A DNA stretch of 64,000 nucleotides from Anaeramoeba flamelloides (lineage: Eukaryota; Metamonada; Anaeramoebidae): positions 5,084,001 to 5,148,000 of the forward strand of contig JANTQA010000047.1 of NCBI GenBank assembly GCA_027625915.1, in the 5' to 3' direction. Below are positions 1 to 10,742 of this stretch, in pieces. The notes beneath the pieces were generated by a model. That model saw only the letters and a list, made by a program, of their open reading frames with translations, was not told the DNA's origin and made no database searches. Made by a program: the position numbers and the translations under genes. Position 1 is the first letter of the stretch. Every line of letters begins with the position of its first letter.

Positions 1-889
1 TATACAAAAAAATTTTATAACAAAAGCTTTGGTCAATAGGTAAAATCATGTTTTTTTATTGTTTTTTAAAGATTAATAATTGTCGAGAAATCATATTTGA
101 ATAATATTTTAATTTTTTTTGATCCTCGATTTGAAATCAGAATTAAAACGGTTATTTTATTCAAAATTTTATCAAGAATTTTGGTTTTTCACTTTTTTAA
201 GATGGTCTCTGATTTATTAGTTTTATTTCCTAAATATATCAACAAGTCTCTAATTTATATTATTCTAATTATTTATTTGATTTCTTCTTCAAAGTTCAAT
301 TAGAAAAAATAATTGAAATATAAAAAATAAAAAATGCACCTCTTTTCCTGAAATAAAGATTATTATATTTATTATTTAAAATATAGATAAATTATTTATC
401 TTGTTATTTTTGAATGATAAAAAAATTATAATTCTTTATTTAATGTTTAAACATAAATTTAGAAAGTTGAGAATGGTCATTAAGTTCTTTTGAGTATCCA
501 TGTTTTTTTATTTCTTATATATAAAAAATATAAGAAATTTATAATTTTTATATAAAATTTAATAAAACTTATAGCCTTTTTTCTTGGGGTTTTCTTTTTT
601 GTTCTAAAAATATCTTGATTTTTGAAATCAACAAAAAATTATTTAAATTTTCGGTTTATATCTCAAATTAAAAAATCTAACCTCTGTTTCAGGAATTTAC
701 TTTCCATTCTTCATAAAGAGAATAAAAGGAATAAAAAAAATCTTTTAACAAATAATCTACTTTTTGGAAATAAATGTATGAATGGTATAAATCAACTTTT
801 AAGATATAGGCATGGTTTATTTAGCTTTTAAATGTTTTTCAAAAGGTGTATTTTTTTAAAATATTCTAAATTTTTTTACAAACCCAAGG

Positions 890-1000
890 ATAATTTTTAA
901 TTGATGAGATCAACAAATGTTACTATTTTACTAATCGAGTTGTTAGAAACATTTGAACTATGGGCAACTATGTGGCTTAAACTCAGTAACAACTATATAA
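890..1000 (-). mobile_element. LINE reverse transcriptase remnant (FADD-box region)
   Basis: The minus strand reads NNSISKIVTFVDLI, a decayed form of the segment around the reverse transcriptase F/YxDD box. Two related copies lie near 41.6 and 41.9 kb, one reading SISTMLLFADLTN, which is closer to the canonical LLFADDTN. The similarity is short, so the assignment to a non-LTR element rests on the three copies taken together and on zinc-knuckle LINE tails elsewhere in the window. Confidence 0.4.
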
Positions 1001-1990
1001 TTTTTAGTTTTCTCCTCTGTAGTCACTTCCGAATTAAAATAACAAGATCTGAAATCAATTTTATCACTAAATTCATTTCTACACCTTACTTTTATTCAAA
1101 TTTTCAATAATCCATAGATTCAGACATTCGTTAAAAAAATGTTAAAAAATCCATTATTTTTTTAATTGAGATAATCAAATGTAAAATATTCTTTTTATAG
1201 CGCACTTTTTGAAACATTTCACAAAACATATTTTTTTGAATTTCTCCATTTTTTTTTTTTTTGTGGAACTCTTTTAATTAAAAAAAATCACCAAAAATGC
1301 CATTTAATATCAAAAATTTATTATAAATGTGTTTTTGTGATGATGAGTGTAATTGTGATGGTATAAAGATGATTCTAGTGAAACGTCAACTTGAGTTGAC
1401 AAAAAAAATCAAAAAAAAAAAATAAAATAAAAAAAACTTCAGAGGAAAAAGAAATCCAAATATCGATATAATTATAAACACAGCCACAACCACAACCATC
1501 ATCAAAAATGAACTTAAAGTTTTTATTTTATTTTTAAAATATGTTATACATCTTTCATAATATTATTTTTATTTGACCCTTGTGATTTTATAAGGTATTG
1601 TGCATAAAATTTGCATTTTTCAATTTTTTCTCTTTTGTTTTGTTTTAAGGTTTACGAACCCTGAAGATTGAATAATAAAAATTTCAAAGTTTGAATATCT
1701 TTGTTTTCAACAAAAAACGTTTAAAAGAATCAAATTGGGTACTCTTCCTAAAATAAAGAAGATTTCAAAAGGTTAATTTTGGGAAAATTTTTGATCGAAT
1801 AAAAATTCTTACTTCATTCAAAAAATACAAAGAAAAGAAAAACAATACAAAAATGTTTAAAAAAAAAAAAAAAAAAAAATTATATTAAACAAAATCAAAT
1901 GGATTTCTTGAAACTTTTTAGCTGTGTCAAAAATTTTGGATTTTGTTTTTAGTGTAAATATTGAATCTGTTTGATTTAAGTCGAGTACTA

Positions 1991-2186
1991 CAGTCAGTTT
2001 CACTTTTAAGAAACAAACTTTTAACAAAATTTAAGATATAAAAAAACCTCAAATTAAAGCACATTATTTGGAATTTTTTTTTTACACAAATTATTTTACG
2101 AGAATCTGAAATTTGTGCCTTAATTTGAGATTATTATTGTACCTTAATTTTATTGAACTTATGTGCCTAAAAAGTGGAAATGACTG
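1991..2186. mobile_element. fam-196 MITE, copy 1
   Basis: This is a 196-bp element flanked by TA on both sides. The left end begins CAGTCAGTTTCACTTTTAAG and the right end is its near inverted complement. The interior is itself semi-palindromic, with CTCAAATTAAAGCAC on one arm and the complementary stretch on the other. There is no coding capacity. TA duplication and terminal CAGT fit a Stowaway-like Tc1/mariner MITE. Confidence 0.8.
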
Positions 2187-2389
2187 TATATGAATTTTTT
2201 TTTTTTCTTCTGGTATTAAAACACAATACTATAAGACAATAAAAGAAGTCTTTGATTGCACATATGTTGTAGGAAAGACAAAAAATTGTAAATTTTATGG
2301 TTTTAGGATTTTTGAGGAAAAATAAAAAACTCGATTATTGATCCAAAAATGTAATGATATTCTACCACAAAAAAAAAGGTAAATTTAAA

Positions 2390-2650
2390 ATCCATTTTGT
2401 TTGTCACTTGCTGAACTTTTACCCCAGGCGATATGAAAGTATATTTATACCCTTACCTTAAACTCTATAATACTTGAAAAAACAGTAGAGTAGAAAGTCA
2501 GAAAGATTTTTTGATTTTCAAAACTTTTCAAGGCATATTTCAAATTTGTGCCAGTTAAACAATGCCCACCTAGTGATAAATTTTCAAAAAACCACCAAAA
2601 TTGTAAATTTTAATAAGATCTCTCGACTAACCGCTCTTTGAAGTCAATAA
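2390..2650. repeat. Dispersed repeat, related to the arm at 56.2 kb
   Basis: The order of short matched words (cttaccttaaa, cttgaa..agtag..gaaagt, ttcaaatttg, aagatct) follows the right arm of the inverted repeat at 56195-56350. It looks like a solo decayed arm of the same element. The boundaries are approximate. Confidence 0.4.
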
Positions 2651-2876
2651 GTATGATATTTGTCATTAAACTAAAATTCGGTCAACATAAAATCCAAATA
2701 ATTCTTCGGTGTTTGGAGATTGCTTCAAAATATTTCTTTTCAAAATCAGAAAATAAACTATTCAAAATTTTTCATTGACAATTTACTTCAAGGCAAAACA
2801 AATAAACGAATTCTAAAACACTAAACATGAAATAAAACTTCTCTGTAGTATGAAATAAAACTTAACAATAATTATT

Positions 2877-3704
2877 TTAATATTCTTCGTTTTCTGAAGA
2901 AGTGGTATTCAGGTTGACTAACAACAATTCTTTTGGTTTGATAGTTTTTGGCGTTTCAAAAACAACAACCATGATTAATAGCGAAGGAATAACCTTTTGG
3001 ATATAAATGAAGATAAGTTCTCCCCAGCTGTATTTTGCTTCGGGATGGAAACGGGACTTTGAGTCGCTGAGAAAGACAATTATCACAGTTGTAATGTACA
3101 TTGCTGACCAAACGATTTCGACAATAAAAAGCTTACGGGTCTGGTTCCACATTACCTCGCCTGCGACGTTTTTCACGATGCGTGTCAGTTGGATCCCATA
3201 GTAGAGCCAAAACCCAATTGTAATAACGGTGGCGAGTAGCATTAGGCAGGGATCGATAATGTAGTATTTTTTCACCTCCACGCTATAAAAAATGAAATGT
3301 ACAACCATATTAATCAAAGTCATTATTGTGATTAAGATGTGTAGGCTGCGGACGATCTTGTTCTTGTTATAATATTTCCCTGTCTTTGCTTCTTTACACA
3401 AATAATATAATTCCGCCTGCACGGGGATCATTAAGAGATAGGAATATAAAATAATGAAATTAAAAGGGATGGCGATCGTGTAATACAACTTCAAATCCAT
3501 GCCGTCATAGTATTTTAATGACAGCCAAAATTCGTTTACGCAGAGGCCCAAGCACCCGAGAAAAATACACCAATAAAAAAGGTTTTGATACGAGCGGTAT
3601 ATTTTCGAGCGATAAAGCTTGACTAAGCGGAACAAGGAATAGAGACTGAGAAACAGCAGAGATATTTGCAAAATAATTGTGTTTGTTAAGATAGATGCTT
3701 CCAT
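2877..3704 (-). CDS. Seven-helix membrane protein, THH1/TOM1/TOM3-like
   Basis: A single uninterrupted ORF of 275 residues starts at an ATG and ends in TAA. It has seven hydrophobic segments, at about 8-28, 41-62, 73-95, 119-141, 150-172, 191-212 and 227-250, and a short polar C-terminal tail (ENEEY). There is no obvious cleavable signal peptide. The pattern resembles the plant/protist THH1/TOM1/TOM3 family: AELYYLCKEA after helix 3, GFWLYYGIQL in helix 5, and IPSLLIMVVVFETPK at helix 7, which matches the family's FIYY..EILPSSLVLF..R.LP block. These proteins are GPCR-like seven-helix membrane proteins; plant TOM1/TOM3 sit in the vacuolar membrane. Base composition is visibly richer in G+C than the flanks, as expected of real coding DNA. 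No intron is needed. The alternative is an unrelated lineage-specific seven-helix receptor. A trimeric G-alpha lies 44 kb away on the other strand, but nothing ties the two together. Confidence 0.65.
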   Translation of the reverse strand: MEASILTNTIILQISLLFLSLYSLFRLVKLYRSKIYRSYQNLFYWCIFLGCLGLCVNEFWLSLKYYDGMDLKLYYTIAIPFNFIILYSYLLMIPVQAELYYLCKEAKTGKYYNKNKIVRSLHILITIMTLINMVVHFIFYSVEVKKYYIIDPCLMLLATVITIGFWLYYGIQLTRIVKNVAGEVMWNQTRKLFIVEIVWSAMYITTVIIVFLSDSKSRFHPEAKYSWGELIFIYIQKVIPSLLIMVVVFETPKTIKPKELLLVNLNTTSSENEEY

Positions 3705-6700
3705 AAGTTGTTAAGAAAAACTAAAGTGGCTTTTTTTGGTTTTACTATTGAGTCTGCTTTTGCAAAGTTTTTGTGGAAAAAAAAGGTTGTAAATGAAAAA
3801 TGTCTAACAATCAATTTTTATTTTGAAAATTGTTCTCATTAATTAAAGTCTTTGCTTTGTTTAGAAAAAAACCTTCTAAGGTCAGTGAATAGAATTCTGA
3901 AAAATTCATGTAGATTGATGAAAAGAGCGTTTTTTTGGATTTAAAAAATGTAACTATTGGGCACAAGGATTAAAAAATAATCAACAAATTCGCAAAGTCA
4001 CATTTTTTTATTAATTGAGAATTCTCTTTGATTTTTACTTTGGGTTGTTAGTGCTATTTTTTTATCCATATTTTCAAGTTAAATTGAATACAATTGAATA
4101 ATCTCTAATTGTTTTTCAATTTTTCTGGATTCCTTTTGTTTTGGATTTTTAGTCCAGAAAAAGCTACCAATATATACAACAGAAAAAAAGGTACAAGTTA
4201 AGTCAATAAAGATACAAAATTTCAATCAATTTCTTTGTAAATATCTCATTTTGAAATGAGAATTCATTTAGTAAAAATGAAAATATTTTACCATTTTTTA
4301 TTCAAATGTAGTTTTTGTGATCAAGTTTTAATTTTATCAATTTGATATTTAAGGGATTATCATGTATCAAAAAGAAAAGTATAAGATTAATCTGCATTTT
4401 ATTTTTAGGTTAATCATGTACATTAGTTCACTACAGCTCAAATACCTCAAAAAAATTTAATTAGCAAAAATAACACAAAAAGCGGATCATAACCAAGCAA
4501 AAACTGATAATTGTTATTGTTGAAAATCCCAACAATTTAGAGAAAAAAGGTGCTTTCAAGAGATAAATTTCAAGGTTTAGACATCAAAATAAAGACATAC
4601 AGGTTGAAAAATACTTTCGTAAATGTGTTTTAAAATATCGAGTAATGTAAATAACCTCTGTTGATAACCTTTAACCCATTACAAAAATTTAACCCAAGTT
4701 TTTTTTTCATACTTGTGTATTAAAAGATAAGAAGGTACATATATGTTCTTGATTCAGATTTAAATAAGCTTTAGAGGTTTGAGCTTGAATTAACGTAAAA
4801 GAATTCAATAATATCAAATAATTTTGTTTCAAAAATTTAGACAAATTTACAAAATTTCAGAGATTAAATGAATTTTTTATAAAAATACAAAAAATACTCT
4901 TTTTCACTTTTTTTTATTAAAAAATTACATTTTAATATTCCAATACCTTTCATAATTTTATTTGAAAATTTATTTATCGAACTCTATTACTTCTTTATAT
5001 GCTATTGTCGTTCCATTGATTGGTTTCTTTTATTTCTATATTCATCCAATTTTTTTTTTACATGAGTTAATTTTTGTAATGTGTTAAACTAAAAAAATAA
5101 GATTATTTACACTATTGTAGATCAGTTGTTAAAAAGTTGATTTAATAAAAACCAATAATTAAAAAAAATATTCTTTTTAACAAATTTTTTACAATGGATA
5201 GTAATATATTAGAAAATCAACTGATTTTATAAAAAGGAAACAAAAAAAATCATTCTTAAGCTTTTTTAGATAAATAATTATAGGGTAAATCTTGAAATTA
5301 AAATATATCAAATAATCATTACTTCAGAAGTTTATATAATAAATTTATAAAAATGCTGAATATTAAAACTTTTGGTTTTTGTTTTTTGATTTGGATATGG
5401 AAATTAAAAAAAGTTTTAAAATATTACTTTTCATGGAAATTCAAAGTGTGTGAGAAATCAATAAACTGAAAATTTTTCTTTCAATATATTTCTTGTTGAT
5501 TAATTTTTTTTCGACTATAAATAGATAATTTTCAATCAAAAAACAAAATCAATTTAATTCAATTTTATCATATTTGGCTTTATTATTTCACCCTTTATCT
5601 TAACAAAGTAGAAACTATTTTCTTAAACTTTGTGTAAAATAAGTCATTTGAAAAGGAATCAAAAGAAAAAATTAATAATAAAGATCTTAAAATGAGTCCA
5701 AATTGAAATAAATTAAAACTAAACAAAGTTTTTTTTTATAATTTTGAATTAAAAACTATTTATTTTTATACTTGAGCATGATAATGTGTTCATCTTTTCT
5801 AAAAATTTCTTTGTATTCCATTTTTGAATTAAAAAGATCTATCTTAAATTGTCTAATGGTTATTTTTTTAATTGGGTGAAGGATAAAAATTAAAAATAAA
5901 TAAAAAAAAAACAATCTACAATTAAAAAAAAAATTGATATCAATAATATTGTATTTCTCGAGTTCTTACGTTTATTTCAAAAATCGAATGATGATTGAAA
6001 TATACAGTAACATTAAGAAAACTGTAAAAAAAGTATGAAAAAAAAAAAAAAAACATGAAAAAAAAAACTGACCATTTGAATTAAAATCATCTAATAATTC
6101 TTTATTATCTAAATTAATTGGTTTTAAATATAATTAAGTTTCCTTCAATCAAGGTTATTTCATGGTTTTTTTTTTTTTTTTTAATTAAAAAAATATATTA
6201 TAATCAAAATTTTTCTCAATTCTCCTGGAACTCGGAGAACTTTGATTGATTATTTTTTTTTATATAAAGTTTTTTGATATTACATTTTTAATAAAAAAAT
6301 TGGACTCTTTTGAAAATTATCAATTATTTTCTAAAAAGTTAAATATCAAACTAGAAATAAACCAATTCTTAATTTCATTATTTATTAAAAAGTTTTTTTT
6401 TATTTTTTTTTTGTGGGGATGAATTTTCTTTATATTGGAAAGTTGATTTACAAAGATGAGGATTGAGATATATTTGTAAATATAGGGGTTCCTAAAAATA
6501 TAAAAAGTGTGGGTATCTAAAAAAGTACAAAAAGGTAAAGTGAAATAGCCAAATAATTCCAAGGTCGAAAAATAAATATTATAAATATAAAAAATTATTG
6601 TACAACAACAAATCAAATATCCCCAAATTAACATTTATGATGAAATATCAAACCCTTATAATTTAGCAAGTGTATTGTGAATATGATTACTGGTGTTCCT

Positions 6701-7197
6701 ATTTGTACGGTGGCTTTTCCTTTTTTTATATTAGTTTTTTCTTAAACAAAATTTCCAATTTTATTTTTTAAAAACTTGTATTTTCTTAAAACTTTTATGT
6801 GTTTTTTGAATATATCTTGAACAGCTCTGAATACGTGAGTTAATTTTAACCAATTATAATTATTATTGATTTGATCAAGTAATCACAAAAAAATCTTATT
6901 GTTTTTCTGAAAAAAACTCAGAAAAGGAACAAAAAATAGGAAAATATACAAAACCTTTAGTATATCTGAAAAAAGAAGTTCAAATATTTTAAAGTGTAGA
7001 TTTGTTTAAGGCTAGTTAGGTAATTCATTCCATCATAAAATAATAATTTTAGTCAAAAAAAAAAAAATTAAAAGTAGAATTATTCCCAAATAATAGCATT
7101 TATTATTAGACTTATTACCAAATTTCTCTTTTACATTTATTATGAAACCGTTATTATTATTACAAATAATAATTAACTAATTAATAAAGAAATAGAT
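3705..7197. other. Intergenic, nothing recognised
   Basis: About 3.5 kb of A/T-rich sequence with homopolymer runs. I see no ORF with recognisable motifs and none of the repeat families defined elsewhere. The 104-codon minus-strand ORF at 6320-6634 is almost entirely F/I/Y/N/K and looks random. Confidence 0.5.
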
Positions 7198-8563
7198 TTA
7201 ATTCCCCCAAAAAAAATTTGTGATTTTGGATAAAACACTATCATTTTTTTGAGGTGAGATGTCTTGTGTTTTTTGATCTGAAAAATAACTCTTTTTTTTG
7301 TTAGTTTCGATTGGTATTTGCTGATCTAATTCTTGATCTTCTTCATCGTCCTCAAACCCGTACTCGTCACTGTACTCTTCTTCATCATAATCATCATTTT
7401 CATCTTCTTCGGACTCTTCTTCATTTTGAATATTTTTTAAAAAATCATATTTCGAATTTTCGCCATTCCTTTTACCTATTTTTTTTGTCGAATTGGAGTT
7501 TTGAGATTGTGATTTCATTAGCCTCTTTCGATAATATTCTGATCTTTTCCCAATAAACGGAATCACTGCAATTAAAATATCATCGTACAGTGGAAACCAA
7601 GCTCTTTTTATCAATTCTTGAGCTTTCTTTTGTCGTTGCAGCTCAACATGAATAAAATTTTCGTTTGCTGATGATTGGAAACTCGAGATATTGAATCCGT
7701 TCCTTTCCAAATCATTGAACACATCCTTTTGTTGACGTGTGTTATTAATCCCAACAAGTGTTACCCAATGAGAAAAATCTATTTCTTTTTCTTCTTCTTC
7801 AACTTCATTGCTGCCTTCAATTGTTAGGTTAGGATCTTGCAAATTGTTGTTGAATTTTTTTTTTTGTTTGTAATTTCTCTTTATCTTTTTTTGTGAAAAT
7901 TTTTCGTAATCAGAATCATTGTCTTCAACATTGTCATCGTTAGAATCATACAAAGGTTCTTCGTCTTCTAAATAAAAGAGTCCTTGTTCTTTTTTTTGTT
8001 TTTTTTTTGTTCCGAATTGGGATTGTTTGAGTTTATTGCTTTGTCTTTTTGGGGAGCTAAATTCGTTTAATTCATATTGTGAAATATTTGAAAATTCAAA
8101 AAAGTCTTTTTTATTGGAATCGTGATGTCTCTGTCCAAAGCTTGTTTTTTCTTCGCCATAATACCTCTCTTGGTTTCCCCGAATGTTTCTTTGTTTTCCA
8201 AAATTTTGCTTTTTGTTGCTTGACCTTCTTCTAGAAGGAGATCTCATTTCGTTCTATAAAACAATCAAAAAAAAAAATCAAAAGTAAAATTTTAAAAAAA
8301 GAATCGTTAATTTTAGAATATGTCACAAACTATGTTCAAAAAGGGTGGCACCAAAGAAAACAATCCAAATAAAAAAAAAAAAAAAGGAGGTCTATTCCTA
8401 CTCGTCTGGATGAAGAAATCATAAAAATTGGGAGTGGTTTGGATTTTGGTGAATTTGTTACTGGACTTATACTATACTGATCATTTGTTTCTAATTTTCT
8501 TGTTGAATTTATTCTTCTTGAAGAAGATTTTCTGTAACTACCATTGTTCCTGTTCTTAGACAT
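7198..8563 (-). CDS. NUP35: Nucleoporin NUP35/Nup53, two exons
   Basis: This is a linker nucleoporin of the inner ring of the nuclear pore complex. Exon 1 is 8563-8402 (54 codons from ATG), a 148-nt intron follows (donor GTAGGA, acceptor TTTATAG), and exon 2 is 8253-7198, in frame, giving 405 residues. Evidence for identity is the RRM-like Nup35 fold at about residues 214-292, starting HWVTLVGI and including NENFIHVELQ and ILIAVIPFIGK, which parallels SWVTVFGF...NWMHIRY...IMIGVKPCID of human NUP35. The C terminus, DSVLSKITNFFWGN, parallels the human ESLVSKAMEYMFGW membrane-binding amphipathic helix. Exon 1 carries SPVTNSPKSKPLPIFM, which resembles the N-terminal SP..LPGFLMG motif of NUP35. 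Three FG dipeptides (NFG, SFG, QFG) and long acidic/basic low-complexity linkers flank the domain. An ATG also opens exon 2, so a predictor could miss exon 1. The spliced start is preferred because frame and family motif agree. Confidence 0.85.
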
Positions 8564-10742
8564 TATTAAAAAAACCAAAAAAGGAAAAAAATGAAATTTC
8601 AAATAGGAAATTTGCCTATTGATTTTTTTGAAGCACAACTTAAAAGAAATGAATAGAAATAATGAAATTGTATTCCCTTGCTCAAAAAATAAATATTTTC
8701 ATGAATTTAATAATAAATAGAACCAAAATTTTCATTTGGCTATTCCAAAAAAAATTGTCTTTGAATAATAAATATGAAAAAAACTTTTCACTTCCTTTTT
8801 GAGACGGTTTCTTATGCAAATAGAGTTTTTAAGATCGATTTTTTATAATTTCTGATCTCATTTTGTTTGCTTGGGAGTTTTAGATTTTGTTGGATGATAA
8901 TTAGGAGGGTTACGAACCCGAAATGAAATTGGACTAATGAAATTAAAAAAAAAGATAATCTGCAGAAATTTTATCCTTTTTAGATTTTAAATGCCAATAA
9001 ATTATTTTTCTGGGCCATTCGAGAAAAAAATTGTCTAAGGAAAAAATATTGTTTTATCTTTTTTATTTGTAAAATAGCAGTCAAAAAAGAAAGTTTTCAA
9101 ACAATTTTCAACTTTTTTTTCACTGATCAATAAAGATGTCTGAGATTGGAATTCCTCAAACCTGATAAATATCTATTGTTAAACTCTTTAAGTCAGTTTC
9201 ACTTGATTCAGAAAAACATGGCAAAAAAAAATTAAATTTTTCAAAAATTTTACAATTAAAAAATCCCATATTTTAGGAAAATTTAACATTCTTAAATTTT
9301 GAAATTATTTCATGATTCAAAATCTATTTTAATAAAATATTCAATCTCAATTTTATACTTTGTTTTGTAATGGAAAATAAAATATTTTTAAAAAAGATTT
9401 AAAAATACGATCTTTTATCCTTTAAAAATCAAAATCAATTTGATATTTTTTTTGAGAATTGTTATAGTTGTTATAACACCTTGTATTTTAATTTTTTAAG
9501 AATAATAAATTATCAAAATTTCTTGAATTTAAACAACTCTAGTATAAACTTACATATAATGAATTTACTCCAGACCTATGGGGCTACTTGACGATAAAAA
9601 GATGATGGTGAAATTATACAATTTATGCTTGAAAAAAATATAATAAAAAAAAACAAAAATAGCTGATCACTTCTGGAATTGTAAAAATTGTAATTCTTAA
9701 ATAATGATTTCCCAACTCTATTTTTGTTCACTAATAAAGGATTTTTCCTAAAATTAAAATTTTGGATTGATTATTACATTACTGTTGTGGAAAAAAAGTG
9801 AAACTGGAAAAAAAGTGAAACAAGGTTTTTAATTGGGAACATTACTGAAAATGAAAAGTAAAATCAATAAAAATGAAGAAACCAATTAACTTCAAATAAT
9901 AACCCATTATATTATTGTCAATCAACCCAACAAATACAATTTAAATCATATAATTTATCGAAATTGGAAGTGTAGTTTTGGAGATCTCAAAAATAGTCAA
10001 TTTTTTGAACAAATTTTTAATAATTGATCAATCAAAGAAAAACCCATACTAAAAGATAGTATTTAAAAAACTGTTATTGTGGCGAATACTTCATTTTGTC
10101 TTTATTTATTTATTTATTCTTTTTTTCATTGATCTTACTTTGATTTTTCAGTAATGTTCCCAATTAAAAACCATGTTTCACTTTTTTTCCAGTTTCACTT
10201 TTTTTCCACAACAGTTAGTTTCAATATAAACAATCTACTTTAGAAAAATAATAACAAACTCGAGCAATTTATTAAACAAAAAAAAAAAAAAAAGTTGTTA
10301 ATTGTTTTCAGAATCTCTAGTGTGGAATAGTCCTTACATTTTTTTGTTATTTAATTAAAAAAAAAACTCTGTTCACCTTTACCTAGATGAATCCTCTTTG
10401 TCAATTTTAACAACATTCCTTTGATAAAGATTATGATTTTCAAATAAATAAAATCTAGATCGGAATTAAATAAGAAATAATTTTCCTTTCAAATTAACAG
10501 AACAAATTTATTAAATAAATAAAAAAAAAGAAATCAAGAAAAATACTAAAATTTGAATTTTTAGTTTATATATATATATATTATTATTAAAAATAAAAAT
10601 GACAAAAAAAAATTTATTATCAGTTAAAGTATCAAAAAAGATTAAAAAAAATTAAATATTAAAAAAAAAATTAAGATAAATAAATATTAGTTCCGAAATA
10701 TTCATAAATGATTTATATTTTATATCTTTTAATGTTATCAAT
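8564..10742. other. Intergenic between NUP35 and the lipid kinase
   Basis: AT-rich spacer. The supported content is a 433-bp MITE at 9782-10214. A word like the fam-AGGTTT terminus (ggttacgaacccgaaatga) occurs near 8907. The region 10215-10742 is poly-A/T with short TA runs near 10567. Confidence 0.5.
9782..10214. mobile_element. fam-433 MITE, copy 1 (PIF/Harbinger-like)
   Basis: The 433-bp element has ends CTGTTGTGGAAAAAAAGTGA and its exact inverted complement, with imperfect complementarity reaching about 70-100 bp inward. It is flanked by TTA at 9779-9781 and again at 10215-10217. A 3-bp TWA duplication is typical of PIF/Harbinger (Tourist-type) elements, hence the class call. A second copy of exactly the same length lies at 31401-31833. 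No ORF is present, so it is non-autonomous. Confidence 0.85.

Larger units (their letters stand above)
1..2876. other. Intergenic, AT-rich, with repeat remnants
   Basis: No gene is visible. The short ORFs here are AT-driven and lack motifs. The stretch holds a LINE reverse transcriptase scrap (about 890-1000), one complete 196-bp MITE (1991-2186) and a patch at 2390-2650 that resembles one arm of the inverted repeat at 53.6/56.2 kb. A patch at 1322-1515 has loosely complementary TGATGATG and CATCATC stretches but no clear element boundary. Confidence 0.5.

Noticed and set aside
6320-6634. 104-codon minus-strand ORF
   Set aside because: Composition is random-like and it contains homopolymer-coded K/F runs.
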